A stretch of DNA of 5,448 bases from JAADHY01 sp964428935. GTDB taxonomy: Bacteria > Planctomycetota > Planctomycetia > Planctomycetales > Planctomycetaceae. Where the stretch lies: the NCBI GenBank assembly GCA_964428935.1, contig CAYSAG010000338.1:1-5448 (forward strand), given 5' to 3'. Made by a program: the position numbers and the translations under genes. The notes beneath the pieces were generated by a model. The model worked only from the letters and a program-made list of their open reading frames with translations, did not search any database and was not told the DNA's origin. This document shows, piece by piece, positions 1-5,128 of the stretch. Numbering within the stretch: the stretch's first letter is position 1; each line of letters starts with the position of its first letter.

Positions 1-68
1 GCGTACGTTACGTCGAAATCTCTGTCAACGGATTCTGCCATTCAGTTTGCAAGTTCGTTCGGAAAGGG

Positions 69-92
69 TCCGGTTGTGAAAAGTGGACCGGA
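69..92. repeat. Inverted repeat TCCGGT/ACCGGA, 12-nt spacer
   Basis: TCCGGT at 69-74 is complementary to ACCGGA at 87-92. A second, overlapping pair is GGTCC at 67-71 with GGACC at 85-89. The spacer is A-rich. The arrangement could be a protein-binding dyad or an RNA hairpin from whatever lies to the left. Arms this short can arise by chance in GC-rich DNA. Confidence 0.25.
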
Positions 93-222
93 ACGGGCCG
101 GCCGGGCTGTCGACTGAAACAGAGCTTTCGCGCGGTCTCGCCGAGGCGCCGGAGGTCTCGCGGTGCGAGTGGAGCTCCCGGCGCAACCCCTCGGACTCGC
201 GTTCGCACCCACTGCCCGTCGG

Positions 223-251
223 TTCGCAATCCGTTGGCGGTTGTCTATGAT
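223..251 (+). promoter_or_regulatory. Possible sigma70-type promoter for aroH
   Basis: TTCGCA at 223-228 matches TTGACA at 4 of 6 positions. After a 17-nt spacer, TATGAT at 246-251 matches TATAAT at 5 of 6. This is one of the few AT-richer stretches in a GC-rich gap and it faces aroH. It would give a leader of about 140 nt. Support is consensus match only; no transcript end can be seen. Confidence 0.3.
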
Positions 252-400
252 TGTGCTCAATCGGTGGACAGCTCCTCTGGAGAGCCGACCGGCCGGCTCC
301 GGCGGCCGACGCCGTGCCGAAAGGCTTCGCTCGGAAACGTCACGACGGGCAAGAACAACGTCCAACTCACGCCTCACGACTCCAACAGGGGCACAGCGGA

Positions 401-829
401 ATGGCAGTCAGGGGAATTCGCGGCGCGACGAGCGTGGAGCGGGACACTCCGGAAGAAATCCGCAGCGCCACACGCGAGCTTTTGGAAGAACTGCTGCGGG
501 CGAACGACATCACGGACTTCGACGACATTGTCTCGGTCATTTTCACCACCACCCAAGACCTTTGCTCGACGTTTCCCGCCGAAGCCGCTCGGGACGTGGG
601 CATGCACAAAGTCCCGTTGCTCTGCGCCAGCGAGATTCCTGTTCCTGGCAGCGTGCCCCGGTGCATTCGCGTTCTCATGCACGTCAACACCGACAAGAAG
701 CAGGCCGAAATGACGCACGTTTACCTGCGCGAAGCCCGTCAGCTCCGTCCCGACATGAACCACAACGAGACCAAAGGCACCGAGCCGACCGACGGCCGCC
801 GGAATAGGGTAGAACCGGCGTCTGGCTGA
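401..829 (+). CDS. aroH: Chorismate mutase, AroH type (monofunctional)
   Basis: Chorismate mutase (EC 5.4.99.5) rearranges chorismate to prephenate, the committed step to Phe and Tyr, in the cytoplasm. The 142-residue product aligns with Bacillus subtilis AroH (about 127 aa, trimeric) from its first residues, with the signature VRGIRGATSVERDT at 3-16. Active-site residues known from B. subtilis are all in register: R7, C75, E78, R90, Y108, L115 and R116; F58 and R64 match F57 and R63 there after a one-residue shift. The family start supports the ATG at 401, and AGGGG lies about 9 nt upstream. After R116-P117-D118 the family fold ends; about 24 polar, charged residues follow with no motif, probably a disordered tail. 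It is not fused to prephenate dehydratase or DAHP synthase. A hairpin follows the stop by 11 nt, so it is probably monocistronic. Family assignment is very secure. Confidence 0.95.
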   Translation: MAVRGIRGATSVERDTPEEIRSATRELLEELLRANDITDFDDIVSVIFTTTQDLCSTFPAEAARDVGMHKVPLLCASEIPVPGSVPRCIRVLMHVNTDKKQAEMTHVYLREARQLRPDMNHNETKGTEPTDGRRNRVEPASG

Positions 830-840
830 CGCACCACATT

Positions 841-858
841 GCGACGGACAACCGTCGC
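841..858 (+). terminator. Hairpin after aroH, probable terminator
   Basis: GCGACGG at 841-847 and CCGTCGC at 852-858 pair perfectly around the loop ACAA, giving a 7-bp GC-rich stem that starts 11 nt after the aroH stop. No T-tract follows, so it may act as a non-canonical or Rho-assisted terminator or as a 3'-end stabiliser. Its placement makes a termination role the most natural reading. Confidence 0.5.
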
Positions 859-1032
859 GCCCCGAACCGCCCGCAGCTCTTCAGTGCCCGCGCCGGTCCG
901 ACGGCCCGAGAGCACAGAGCGGCCGACGTCGCCACGTGCGGTCTTTCACAAGCAGCCGACGCTTCCACCCCGCCACGGCCGCGTCTTCGGGAACTGCTCG
1001 GCCGCCCGCTGACTTCTGGACTTGCCGGGACT

Positions 1033-1060
1033 GGCTCGAGCCGCCTGACGCTGCGTCAGG
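1033..1060. terminator. Palindrome plus hairpin between convergent genes
   Basis: A perfect 10-bp palindrome (GGCTCGAGCC, 1033-1042) lies next to a perfect hairpin, CCTGACG at 1044-1050 and CGTCAGG at 1054-1060 with loop CTG. It sits 60 nt past the stop of the minus-strand phosphoesterase gene, inside the 290-bp gap between two converging genes. It probably terminates that minus-strand transcript, possibly both transcripts. No T-tract is present on either strand. Confidence 0.4.
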
Positions 1061-1119
1061 TTCGCACTCTGCGGGCGTGGACTTCGCCCCCTCCGGCCCT
1101 GCTCCGAGACGGCGGCGTC

Positions 1120-1488
1120 TCAGTCAGGCGGGCCCGAGGTGGACTGTTGGAGCGACAGGGTCCAACGGCCAGACGACGTTTCGAGACACAGCACGCAGCG
1201 GCCTCGCAGACGCCAACCGTTCAGCTCGACCTCGACTCGCTGGCCGCTCCAAACGACTGTGGTGAACGTTCCGGCGTCCCACTGTTTAACGGTGCCGCGG
1301 TTTCGGCTGACGGGGCCTTCGTAGTCGAGGTAGAGTTTGCGGTGGTCTGGCAGAGGAGTGGCAGGCAGAAGCTGGCCGGGCTGTGGTGGCGCCGGCAAGC
1401 GCCAAGTCCTGGCTGCGTCGCCGTGTTCCAAGAGAAAGTCCCAGTGGCGTTCGGGGTGGTCGTGTTCCAGTACGGCGAAACGAGGCAT
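1120..1488 (-). CDS. Stand-alone LigD 3'-phosphoesterase-domain protein
   Basis: This 122-residue protein resembles the N-terminal phosphoesterase (PE) domain of the NHEJ ligase LigD, which trims 3'-phosphates and terminal ribonucleotides at DNA ends. The opening RFAVLEHDHPERHWDFLLE carries the H-x5-H-x-D pattern (H9, H15, D17), matching H42, H48 and D50 of Pseudomonas LigD. A second block, DHRKLYLDYEG (48-58), supplies H49 and Y53 with the H84/Y88 spacing, followed by GTVKQWDAGTF and the closing LNGWRLRGR pattern. The position equivalent to R52 is Leu19, where LigD reads HYDFRLE; this may weaken or change activity. No polymerase or ligase domain is attached and no Ku gene is visible. It contains no isoleucine. 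The ATG at 1488 has GGGAGG nine nt upstream (1498-1503). It is divergent from the GS gene and convergent with aroH. The fold is fairly sure; catalysis is inferred. Confidence 0.85.
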   Translation of the reverse strand: MPRFAVLEHDHPERHWDFLLEHGDAARTWRLPAPPQPGQLLPATPLPDHRKLYLDYEGPVSRNRGTVKQWDAGTFTTVVWSGQRVEVELNGWRLRGRCVLCLETSSGRWTLSLQQSTSGPPD

Positions 1489-1497
1489 TGCGTCCAG

Positions 1498-1503
1498 CCT
1501 CCC
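1498..1503 (-). promoter_or_regulatory. Shine-Dalgarno of the PE-domain gene
   Basis: CCTCCC on the plus strand reads GGGAGG on the coding strand, 9 nt before the ATG at 1488. It supports that start, which is also where the family homology begins. Confidence 0.6.
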
Positions 1504-1696
1504 GTCCTGCGGTGAGTGTCGCCAGCACGTGTCTGCCCCGAAGGTTCAACGGTTCGGAAGCCGCGTCGGCCCGAGGGCGTTGACCCGCGACGGCCGGCGT
1601 GCGGGCGGCAGTCTGGCAGAATGGCGGTCTGGTTTCTAGCATGGTGCCGACGGCTGTGGGCGGCGTCGGTGGCGGAGAAACGACGGTGTGGTTGGC

Positions 1697-1716
1697 ACGG
1701 AGTGCACAGACTCCGT
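1697..1716 (+). promoter_or_regulatory. 20-bp dyad in the GS leader (ACGGAGT-6-ACTCCGT)
   Basis: ACGGAGT at 1697-1703 and ACTCCGT at 1710-1716 are perfect inverted repeats with a 6-nt spacer, about 77 nt upstream of the GS start. It could bind a dimeric repressor or activator, or form a leader hairpin in the mRNA. It is the best-formed symmetric element upstream of the GS gene. Function is inferred from position only. Confidence 0.35.
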
Positions 1717-1792
1717 TCGCTCGCCGCCTCGCTGGCTGACGTCCTTTCGGTAGCAGCAGGTTTGGCTTGGCACGGGAGCGTCGGTGACTGCC

Positions 1793-3205
1793 ATGACCCC
1801 TCGAGAAGTTTTGGCGTTGTGTCGCGAGCGGGAAATTCGGGCGGTGGACCTGCGGTTCATGGACTTTCCCGGAACGCAGAAGCACTTCACCATTCCCGTC
1901 AGTGCGTTGACGGAGAAGAGCTTCGAGGAGGGGTTCGGCTTCGACGGCTCGTCGATTCGCGGCTGGCAGGCCATTAACGAAAGCGACATGCTCGTCGTGC
2001 CGCAGCCCGAGACGGCTTTCATCGACCCTTTCATGCCCAACACGCTGGTCATTACTTGCAACATTAAGGACCCGGTGACCCGGGCCGACTACGCCAAGGA
2101 CCCTCGGAACGTGGCTCGGAAGGCCGAAGCCTACATGCGGTCGCTGCAAATTGCCGACACCGCTCACTTCGGCTTGCAAATCGAATTTTTCGTGTTCGAC
2201 AGCGTGCGGTTCGACCAGAACGAGCATGAGTGCTACTACCACGTGGACAGCGTCGAGGGCCAGTGGAACCGCGGTCGGTCGCTTCAGACGCCCAACATGG
2301 GCTACACCATTCGCTACCGGGAAGGCTACTTCCCCATTCCTCCCGCCGACACGCTTCAAGACCTCCGAACCGAAATGATGGTCAAGTTGATTGACTGCGG
2401 GGTTGAGGTGGAGTCGCAGTACCACGCAGTGGCCACGGGCGGTCAGTGTCAATTGGACCTGAAGTACGCCCCGCTGGTCACGGCCGCCGACAACCTGTTG
2501 AAAGCCCGCTACGTGGTCAAGAACGTGGCGGCTCAGCACGGAAAGACGGCCACGTTCATGCCCAAGCCGTTGTGGAACGACAACGGCTCGGCCCTGCACG
2601 TTCACTTCTCACTTTGGAAAGACGGTCAGCCGCTGTTTTCTGGTTCCGAGTACGGCGGGCTCAGCTCGACGGCCCTCTACGCCATGGGAGGCATTTTGAA
2701 GCACGCCCACGCTCTGGCGGCTTTTTGCTGTCCGACGACGAACAGCTACAAACGCTTTGTGCCCGGCTTCGACGCACCTGTCAGTTTGACCTTCAGCTTC
2801 CGCAACCGGTCGGCCGCCATTCGCATTCCGGTTCACGCACCGACGCCGGAAAGCAAGCGCTTCGAATTTCGCTGTCCCGACTCGTCGGCCAACGCCTACC
2901 TCGCCCTGGCAGCCATTCTCATGGCCGCCCTGGACGGCATTCAGCGGCGTCTGGACCCGGGACCGCCGCTGGAGAAGGACGCGTACGACTTGGAGCCGGA
3001 AGAGTTGGAGGTCTACCCGAAGGTGCCCGGCTCGCTGGCCGAGGCTCTGCAAGCCCTCCGACACGACCACGACTTCCTGCTCCGCGGCGACGTCTTCACC
3101 GAAGACGTCATTGACACGTGGATTTGGTACAAAATGACCAACGAGGTGGCGGCCTTGGAACAACGACCGCACCCGTACGAGTTTGCCATGTACTACGACA
3201 TTTGA
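1793..3205 (+). CDS. glnA: Type I glutamine synthetase homologue with altered metal-site residues
   Basis: Classical GS makes glutamine from glutamate, ammonia and ATP as a dodecamer. This 470-residue protein is full length (E. coli GlnA is 469) and aligns end to end. Retained: the FDGSS latch (D51, E. coli mature D50), E131, E207, YFPIPP, N264, H269/H271, R321, R339, R344, E358 and R360 (E. coli E357 and R359), and the KDAYDLEPEE loop with Tyr398, equivalent to adenylylated Tyr397. Changed, with E. coli residue first: E129 to Q129, E212 to A212, E220 to Q220, catalytic flap E327 to D327, plus H210 to Y. Sites n1 and n2 therefore lose two and one of their three ligands. Ordinary ligase activity is doubtful; it may be a pseudo-enzyme or act on another substrate. 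The frame has no internal break. The ATG at 1793 fits family numbering; a GTG at 1784 has better spacing (5 nt) to GGGAG and would add three residues. Family assignment is certain, function open. Confidence 0.93.
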   Translation: MTPREVLALCREREIRAVDLRFMDFPGTQKHFTIPVSALTEKSFEEGFGFDGSSIRGWQAINESDMLVVPQPETAFIDPFMPNTLVITCNIKDPVTRADYAKDPRNVARKAEAYMRSLQIADTAHFGLQIEFFVFDSVRFDQNEHECYYHVDSVEGQWNRGRSLQTPNMGYTIRYREGYFPIPPADTLQDLRTEMMVKLIDCGVEVESQYHAVATGGQCQLDLKYAPLVTAADNLLKARYVVKNVAAQHGKTATFMPKPLWNDNGSALHVHFSLWKDGQPLFSGSEYGGLSSTALYAMGGILKHAHALAAFCCPTTNSYKRFVPGFDAPVSLTFSFRNRSAAIRIPVHAPTPESKRFEFRCPDSSANAYLALAAILMAALDGIQRRLDPGPPLEKDAYDLEPEELEVYPKVPGSLAEALQALRHDHDFLLRGDVFTEDVIDTWIWYKMTNEVAALEQRPHPYEFAMYYDI

Positions 3206-3233
3206 GTCGCTTCCACCGCCCGCGTGGGAGGCA

Positions 3234-3314
3234 CCTCCGTCGGCGAAGCCGTGTCGGCGAGCGGAGGACGGGGACCCGGCAAAACCCTTCCTGTGGCGAA
3301 GCCTTCTGGCCACA
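3234..3314 (+). terminator. Hairpin cluster after GS, possible terminator
   Basis: Two structures follow the GS stop. The first is CCTCCG (3234-3239) with CGGAGG (3262-3267), enclosing CGGC-GAA-GCCG (3241-3251). The second is stronger: TGTGGCGAA (3292-3300) pairs with TTC (3304-3306) and GCCACA (3309-3314), giving nine pairs with a 2-nt bulge and loop GCC. A further GGCGG/CCGCC stem lies at 3341-3355. None has an adjacent T-tract. The GS transcript probably ends here. Confidence 0.4.
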
Positions 3315-3471
3315 CCAGCTTTGCCAAACGCGAAAAGCTTGGCGGCTGCTCCGCCTGTAGCGAGCGGCCACCACTTCTTTTCAACACCGGGGGGCGGACC
3401 GCGCGGTTTGACGTAGCCGACGCCACGTCTTCTCGATTTAATCAACGTCCAGGACACGCCACCGGTTCCCG

Positions 3472-3488
3472 CGAACCAGGCTGGTTCG
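3472..3488. repeat. 17-bp perfect dyad CGAACCAG-G-CTGGTTCG
   Basis: Arms of 8 bp (3472-3479 and 3481-3488) are perfectly symmetric about one G. GGTTC at 3464-3468 can pair with the same GAACC (3473-3477), offering an alternative hairpin. The very short centre suits a dimeric DNA-binding protein better than an RNA hairpin. It lies 68 bp before the small ORF candidate. No gene for a matching regulator is visible in the window. Confidence 0.35.
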
Positions 3489-3555
3489 TTGCCGAGGAAA
3501 GGGTCTGGTGTCATCGGTTCGGCACACGGGCCGCGTCCAGGGGGAGGCGAGACCG

Positions 3556-3753
3556 ATGCAGCGTGTCGACGAGACGTACCTGTTGAGGGCTGAGCGGGGC
3601 GGTCGGTGTTGGCCGGAGAGCGTGGGAGCCTACCCGGTGGTCCTTCTGACTCGACGCGCCTTCGCCCGCTCTACGGACGAAATTCTGGGACGGCGCGCAA
3701 CGGCACCTTGTTCGGTCAACCCACTGGTCGAGCCCAAACGGCCGCCCTCGTGA
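3556..3753 (+). CDS. Possible small hypothetical protein, 65 aa
   Basis: This is a weak candidate. An ATG at 3556 is preceded by GGGGAGG (3541-3547), an unusually good Shine-Dalgarno sequence with 8-nt spacing. The 65-residue product begins MQRVDETYLL, has a mildly hydrophobic patch (VGAYPVVLL), and resembles nothing I know. It has no signal peptide, zinc motif or clear domain. About 72% of its codons end in G or C, which is not decisive in this DNA. A GNRA-capped hairpin (3741-3761) covers its stop codon, with a second hairpin downstream. The high Arg content could equally mean a chance frame. Confidence 0.2.
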   Translation: MQRVDETYLLRAERGGRCWPESVGAYPVVLLTRRAFARSTDEILGRRATAPCSVNPLVEPKRPPS

Positions 3754-3761
3754 GAGGCGGT
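3741..3761. terminator. GNRA-capped hairpin, possible terminator
   Basis: Plus-strand RNA would form CCGCC (3742-3746), a bulged C, UC (3748-3749), loop GUGA (3750-3753), GA, and GGCGG (3756-3760), plus an outer G-U pair. GUGA is a GNRA tetraloop. Read on the minus strand, the same stem lies about 125 nt past the GNAT stop and is followed by CCGTTTGG, so it could end that operon. A second stem, CCCGAC/GTCGGG (3780-3785, 3809-3814), extends to 12 pairs only in plus-strand RNA because it uses G-U pairs. Confidence 0.35.
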
Positions 3762-3884
3762 GCGCTCGGAGGCCTCTGGCCCGACGTGGCATTGGGGACT
3801 TGGTCCGTGTCGGGTCGAGCAGAGCGGAGGCTGGCGGTCAGAAAGCGGAACGCGGCCGCCGGCGGGTAGCCGACGGGGCCACCG

Positions 3885-4328
3885 CTACGGCTGGTCGCTG
3901 GAGTCCGAAGACGTCTCCAGGAACAACGCCTTCCGCTCGCCGGGCAGCGCGTAGTCGAAGCCGCAGGAGCGGAAGAAGCCGTCCTGAGAAGTAATGGCCA
4001 TGACTTCGCGGACACGGAGCTGTTTCGCCCGCTCCACGCAGGCCTGCACCAGCCGCCGGCCAACGCCCGTGCCTTGCACCTCCGGCGCGACGGCCAGACT
4101 CCGAATTTCGGCCAGTTTCTTCGAGTAGACCTCCAGCGCGACGAACCCAACAATCCGTCCCTGCCGCTCGGCCACGAAGCCGTTGCGCAACAACTCCTTC
4201 GCTTCCTGCTCCGTCCGCGGCAGGATTCGCCCCGCTTGAATGAACGGCTTCAGGAACTGGAGCACCGGTTGCAGGTCTTCGGGCCGGCTTGGACGAATCT
4301 TCACGTCAGCGGCTTTCGGCTGGCTCAT
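3885..4328 (-). CDS. GNAT-family N-acetyltransferase, NAGS-like domain
   Basis: This 147-residue single-domain GNAT protein would transfer acetyl from acetyl-CoA to an amine. The core fold is visible: KIRPSRPEDL (10-19) as strand 1, GFVAERQGRIVGFVALE (50-66), then LAEIRSLAVAPEVQGTGVG (72-90) with the CoA pyrophosphate loop Q-G-T-G-V-G at 85-90, and a final FFRSCGF. The LAEIRSLAV stretch and the ending resemble the acetyltransferase domain of N-acetylglutamate synthase, so an arginine-pathway or amino-acid substrate is possible. The substrate cannot be fixed from sequence, and the amino-acid-kinase half of classical ArgA is absent. Its ATG (4328-4326) overlaps the TGA of the cyclophilin gene as ATGA, so it is probably translationally coupled. 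An upstream in-frame extension exists but would run inside the cyclophilin gene and is not homologous. The last dozen residues are Ser/Asp-rich. Confidence 0.9.
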   Translation of the reverse strand: MSQPKAADVKIRPSRPEDLQPVLQFLKPFIQAGRILPRTEQEAKELLRNGFVAERQGRIVGFVALEVYSKKLAEIRSLAVAPEVQGTGVGRRLVQACVERAKQLRVREVMAITSQDGFFRSCGFDYALPGERKALFLETSSDSSDQP

Positions 4329-5128
4329 TTCTGCGCGGACTGTCCTTGGTCCTGAGAAGACGCCTGGTCCGAGCCGTCTCGGGACGTGTCCGAGGTTTCG
4401 AGAGCCGCGCTCGAGCTGGCAGCGCCCGTTCCCGAACTGCGGTCGCTCGCATTCTCCGTCTTCGTCGCGGCCGGCCACTCGACGATTGCAGCGTGGACCA
4501 CGTAGTCCAGTTTCGGGAACTGCGCCTTCAAGTACGCGTTGCCTTCCGCTTCAATGCGTGCCTGCTGCGGCGCCTCGCGGTACCGACTCTCGATCGAGTC
4601 GACGACCGACATGCCCGAGACGACGTGACCAATCGGCGCAAAGCCCCACAGGTCCAGTTGCGGGTTGTCGACCAGGTTAATGAAGACTTGCGTCGTCCGC
4701 GTGTTGGGACCGGCCGAAGCGAAAGAAACGTAGCCCCGCAGGTTCGACTGCTTGACGGGGTCGTCTTTCAGCGTCTTGCTGCGCCACTGCGCCTGGACCT
4801 TCGGGTCGCCGTTGATTCCGAACTGCACGACAAACCCGGGGACCACGCGGAAGAAGCGACAGCCGTCGTAAAACCCGGCCTCGACCAGTTCGCGGAACCG
4901 AGCCGCCCCCCGTGGCGCCCAGTCCGGGTGGACTTCCACCACGAAGTCCCCCTTGGACGTTTCGAACCGGACGTGAAACGCCGTGGGGTCGTTGCACGGT
5001 TTCGTGTCGCCGGTGCCGGGAGCGACGGAGGCGGGGACTTCCCGGTCGGGGCTTCCCGAGCCGCCACAGCCCAGTGTCACGAAAAGGGTGGTGCAGACGC
5101 CACAAAGTACTAGCGTGAGAGCTCGCAC
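4325..5128 (-). CDS. Secreted cyclophilin-type peptidyl-prolyl isomerase, probable lipoprotein
   Basis: This 267-residue protein would catalyse cis-trans isomerisation of prolyl bonds and assist folding outside the cytoplasm. The N-terminus MRALTLVLCGVCTTLFVTLGC is a lipoprotein-like signal with Cys21 as the likely lipidated residue; Thr at -3 is unusual but fits the broad PROSITE lipobox. The cyclophilin domain spans about 51-219. FFRVVPGFVVQFG (92-104) carries R94, F99 and Q102, equal to CypA R55, F60 and Q63; FASAGPNTRTTQVFI (136-150) carries A137 and F149, equal to A101 and F113. The W121 region is replaced by the LDxxGFAPIG form common in bacterial secreted members. The last 48 residues are a low-complexity Ser/Thr/Asp/Gln tail, probably disordered. 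The start is GTG with AGGAG 7 nt upstream. It is the first gene of an operon with the GNAT gene. Confidence 0.94.
   Translation of the reverse strand: MRALTLVLCGVCTTLFVTLGCGGSGSPDREVPASVAPGTGDTKPCNDPTAFHVRFETSKGDFVVEVHPDWAPRGAARFRELVEAGFYDGCRFFRVVPGFVVQFGINGDPKVQAQWRSKTLKDDPVKQSNLRGYVSFASAGPNTRTTQVFINLVDNPQLDLWGFAPIGHVVSGMSVVDSIESRYREAPQQARIEAEGNAYLKAQFPKLDYVVHAAIVEWPAATKTENASDRSSGTGAASSSAALETSDTSRDGSDQASSQDQGQSAQK

Larger units (their letters stand above)
1..400. other. Non-coding region upstream of aroH
   Basis: I see no convincing gene here. The open frames crossing it are rich in Arg, Pro and Ser, have no recognisable motif, and read as GC-rich shadows. It contains an inverted repeat at 69-92, a short hairpin (CTCGC-GGT-GCGAG) at 157-169, and a possible promoter at 223-251. 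The gene to the left, if any, lies outside the window. Confidence 0.5.
1489..1792. other. Divergent intergenic region / GS leader
   Basis: This stretch separates the minus-strand PE-domain gene from the plus-strand glutamine synthetase gene, so it should hold promoters for both. I see no strong -35/-10 pair; the best is TGGCAG/TAGCAT (1614-1619 and 1637-1642), which is weak. A CCGACG/CGTCGG inverted repeat (1647-1652, 1664-1669) and the 20-bp dyad at 1697-1716 lie on the GS side. GGGAG at 1774-1778 is the likely GS ribosome binding site. No recognised riboswitch is apparent. Confidence 0.5.
3206..3884. other. 679-bp gap between convergent GS and GNAT genes
   Basis: No recognisable protein is encoded. 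The region holds hairpins near the GS 3' end (3234-3267, 3292-3314, 3341-3355), a 10-bp palindrome ACCGCGCGGT at 3398-3407, a 17-bp dyad at 3472-3488, a weak small-ORF candidate at 3556-3753, and hairpins at 3741-3761 and 3778-3816. Overlapping frames on both strands are Arg/Pro/Ser-rich and look non-coding. It is long for a bacterial convergent gap, so it could be a decayed gene remnant or house an untranslated RNA. Confidence 0.5.

Noticed and set aside
163..807. Long plus-strand frame overlapping aroH
   Set aside because: It is out of frame with aroH and rich in Arg, Ser and Thr without a domain. aroH accounts for the coding signal.
1693..1706. TTGGCACGGAGTGCA resembling a sigma54 -24/-12 promoter before GS
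   Set aside because: The GG and GC elements are 10 nt apart rather than the required 12, a spacing sigma54 does not normally tolerate. A second TGGCACG at 1769-1775 lacks the GC element.
1286..2605. 439-codon open frame on the minus strand opposite the GS gene
   Set aside because: It lies antisense to a clearly real gene and overlaps the PE-domain gene in another frame. Its product is low-complexity with no motif, typical of shadow frames in GC-rich DNA.
3408..3442. TTGACG and TTTAAT as a promoter for the small ORF
   Set aside because: The spacer is 23 nt, too long for a sigma70 promoter, and no -10 fits at 16-18 nt.
2609..3514. 301-codon minus-strand frame over the GS 3' half and the gap
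   Set aside because: It is antisense to conserved GS codons, and the product has no family features.
3464..3525. Repeated GGTTCG suggesting a tRNA T-arm
   Set aside because: No acceptor, D-arm or anticodon arm can be arranged around it.
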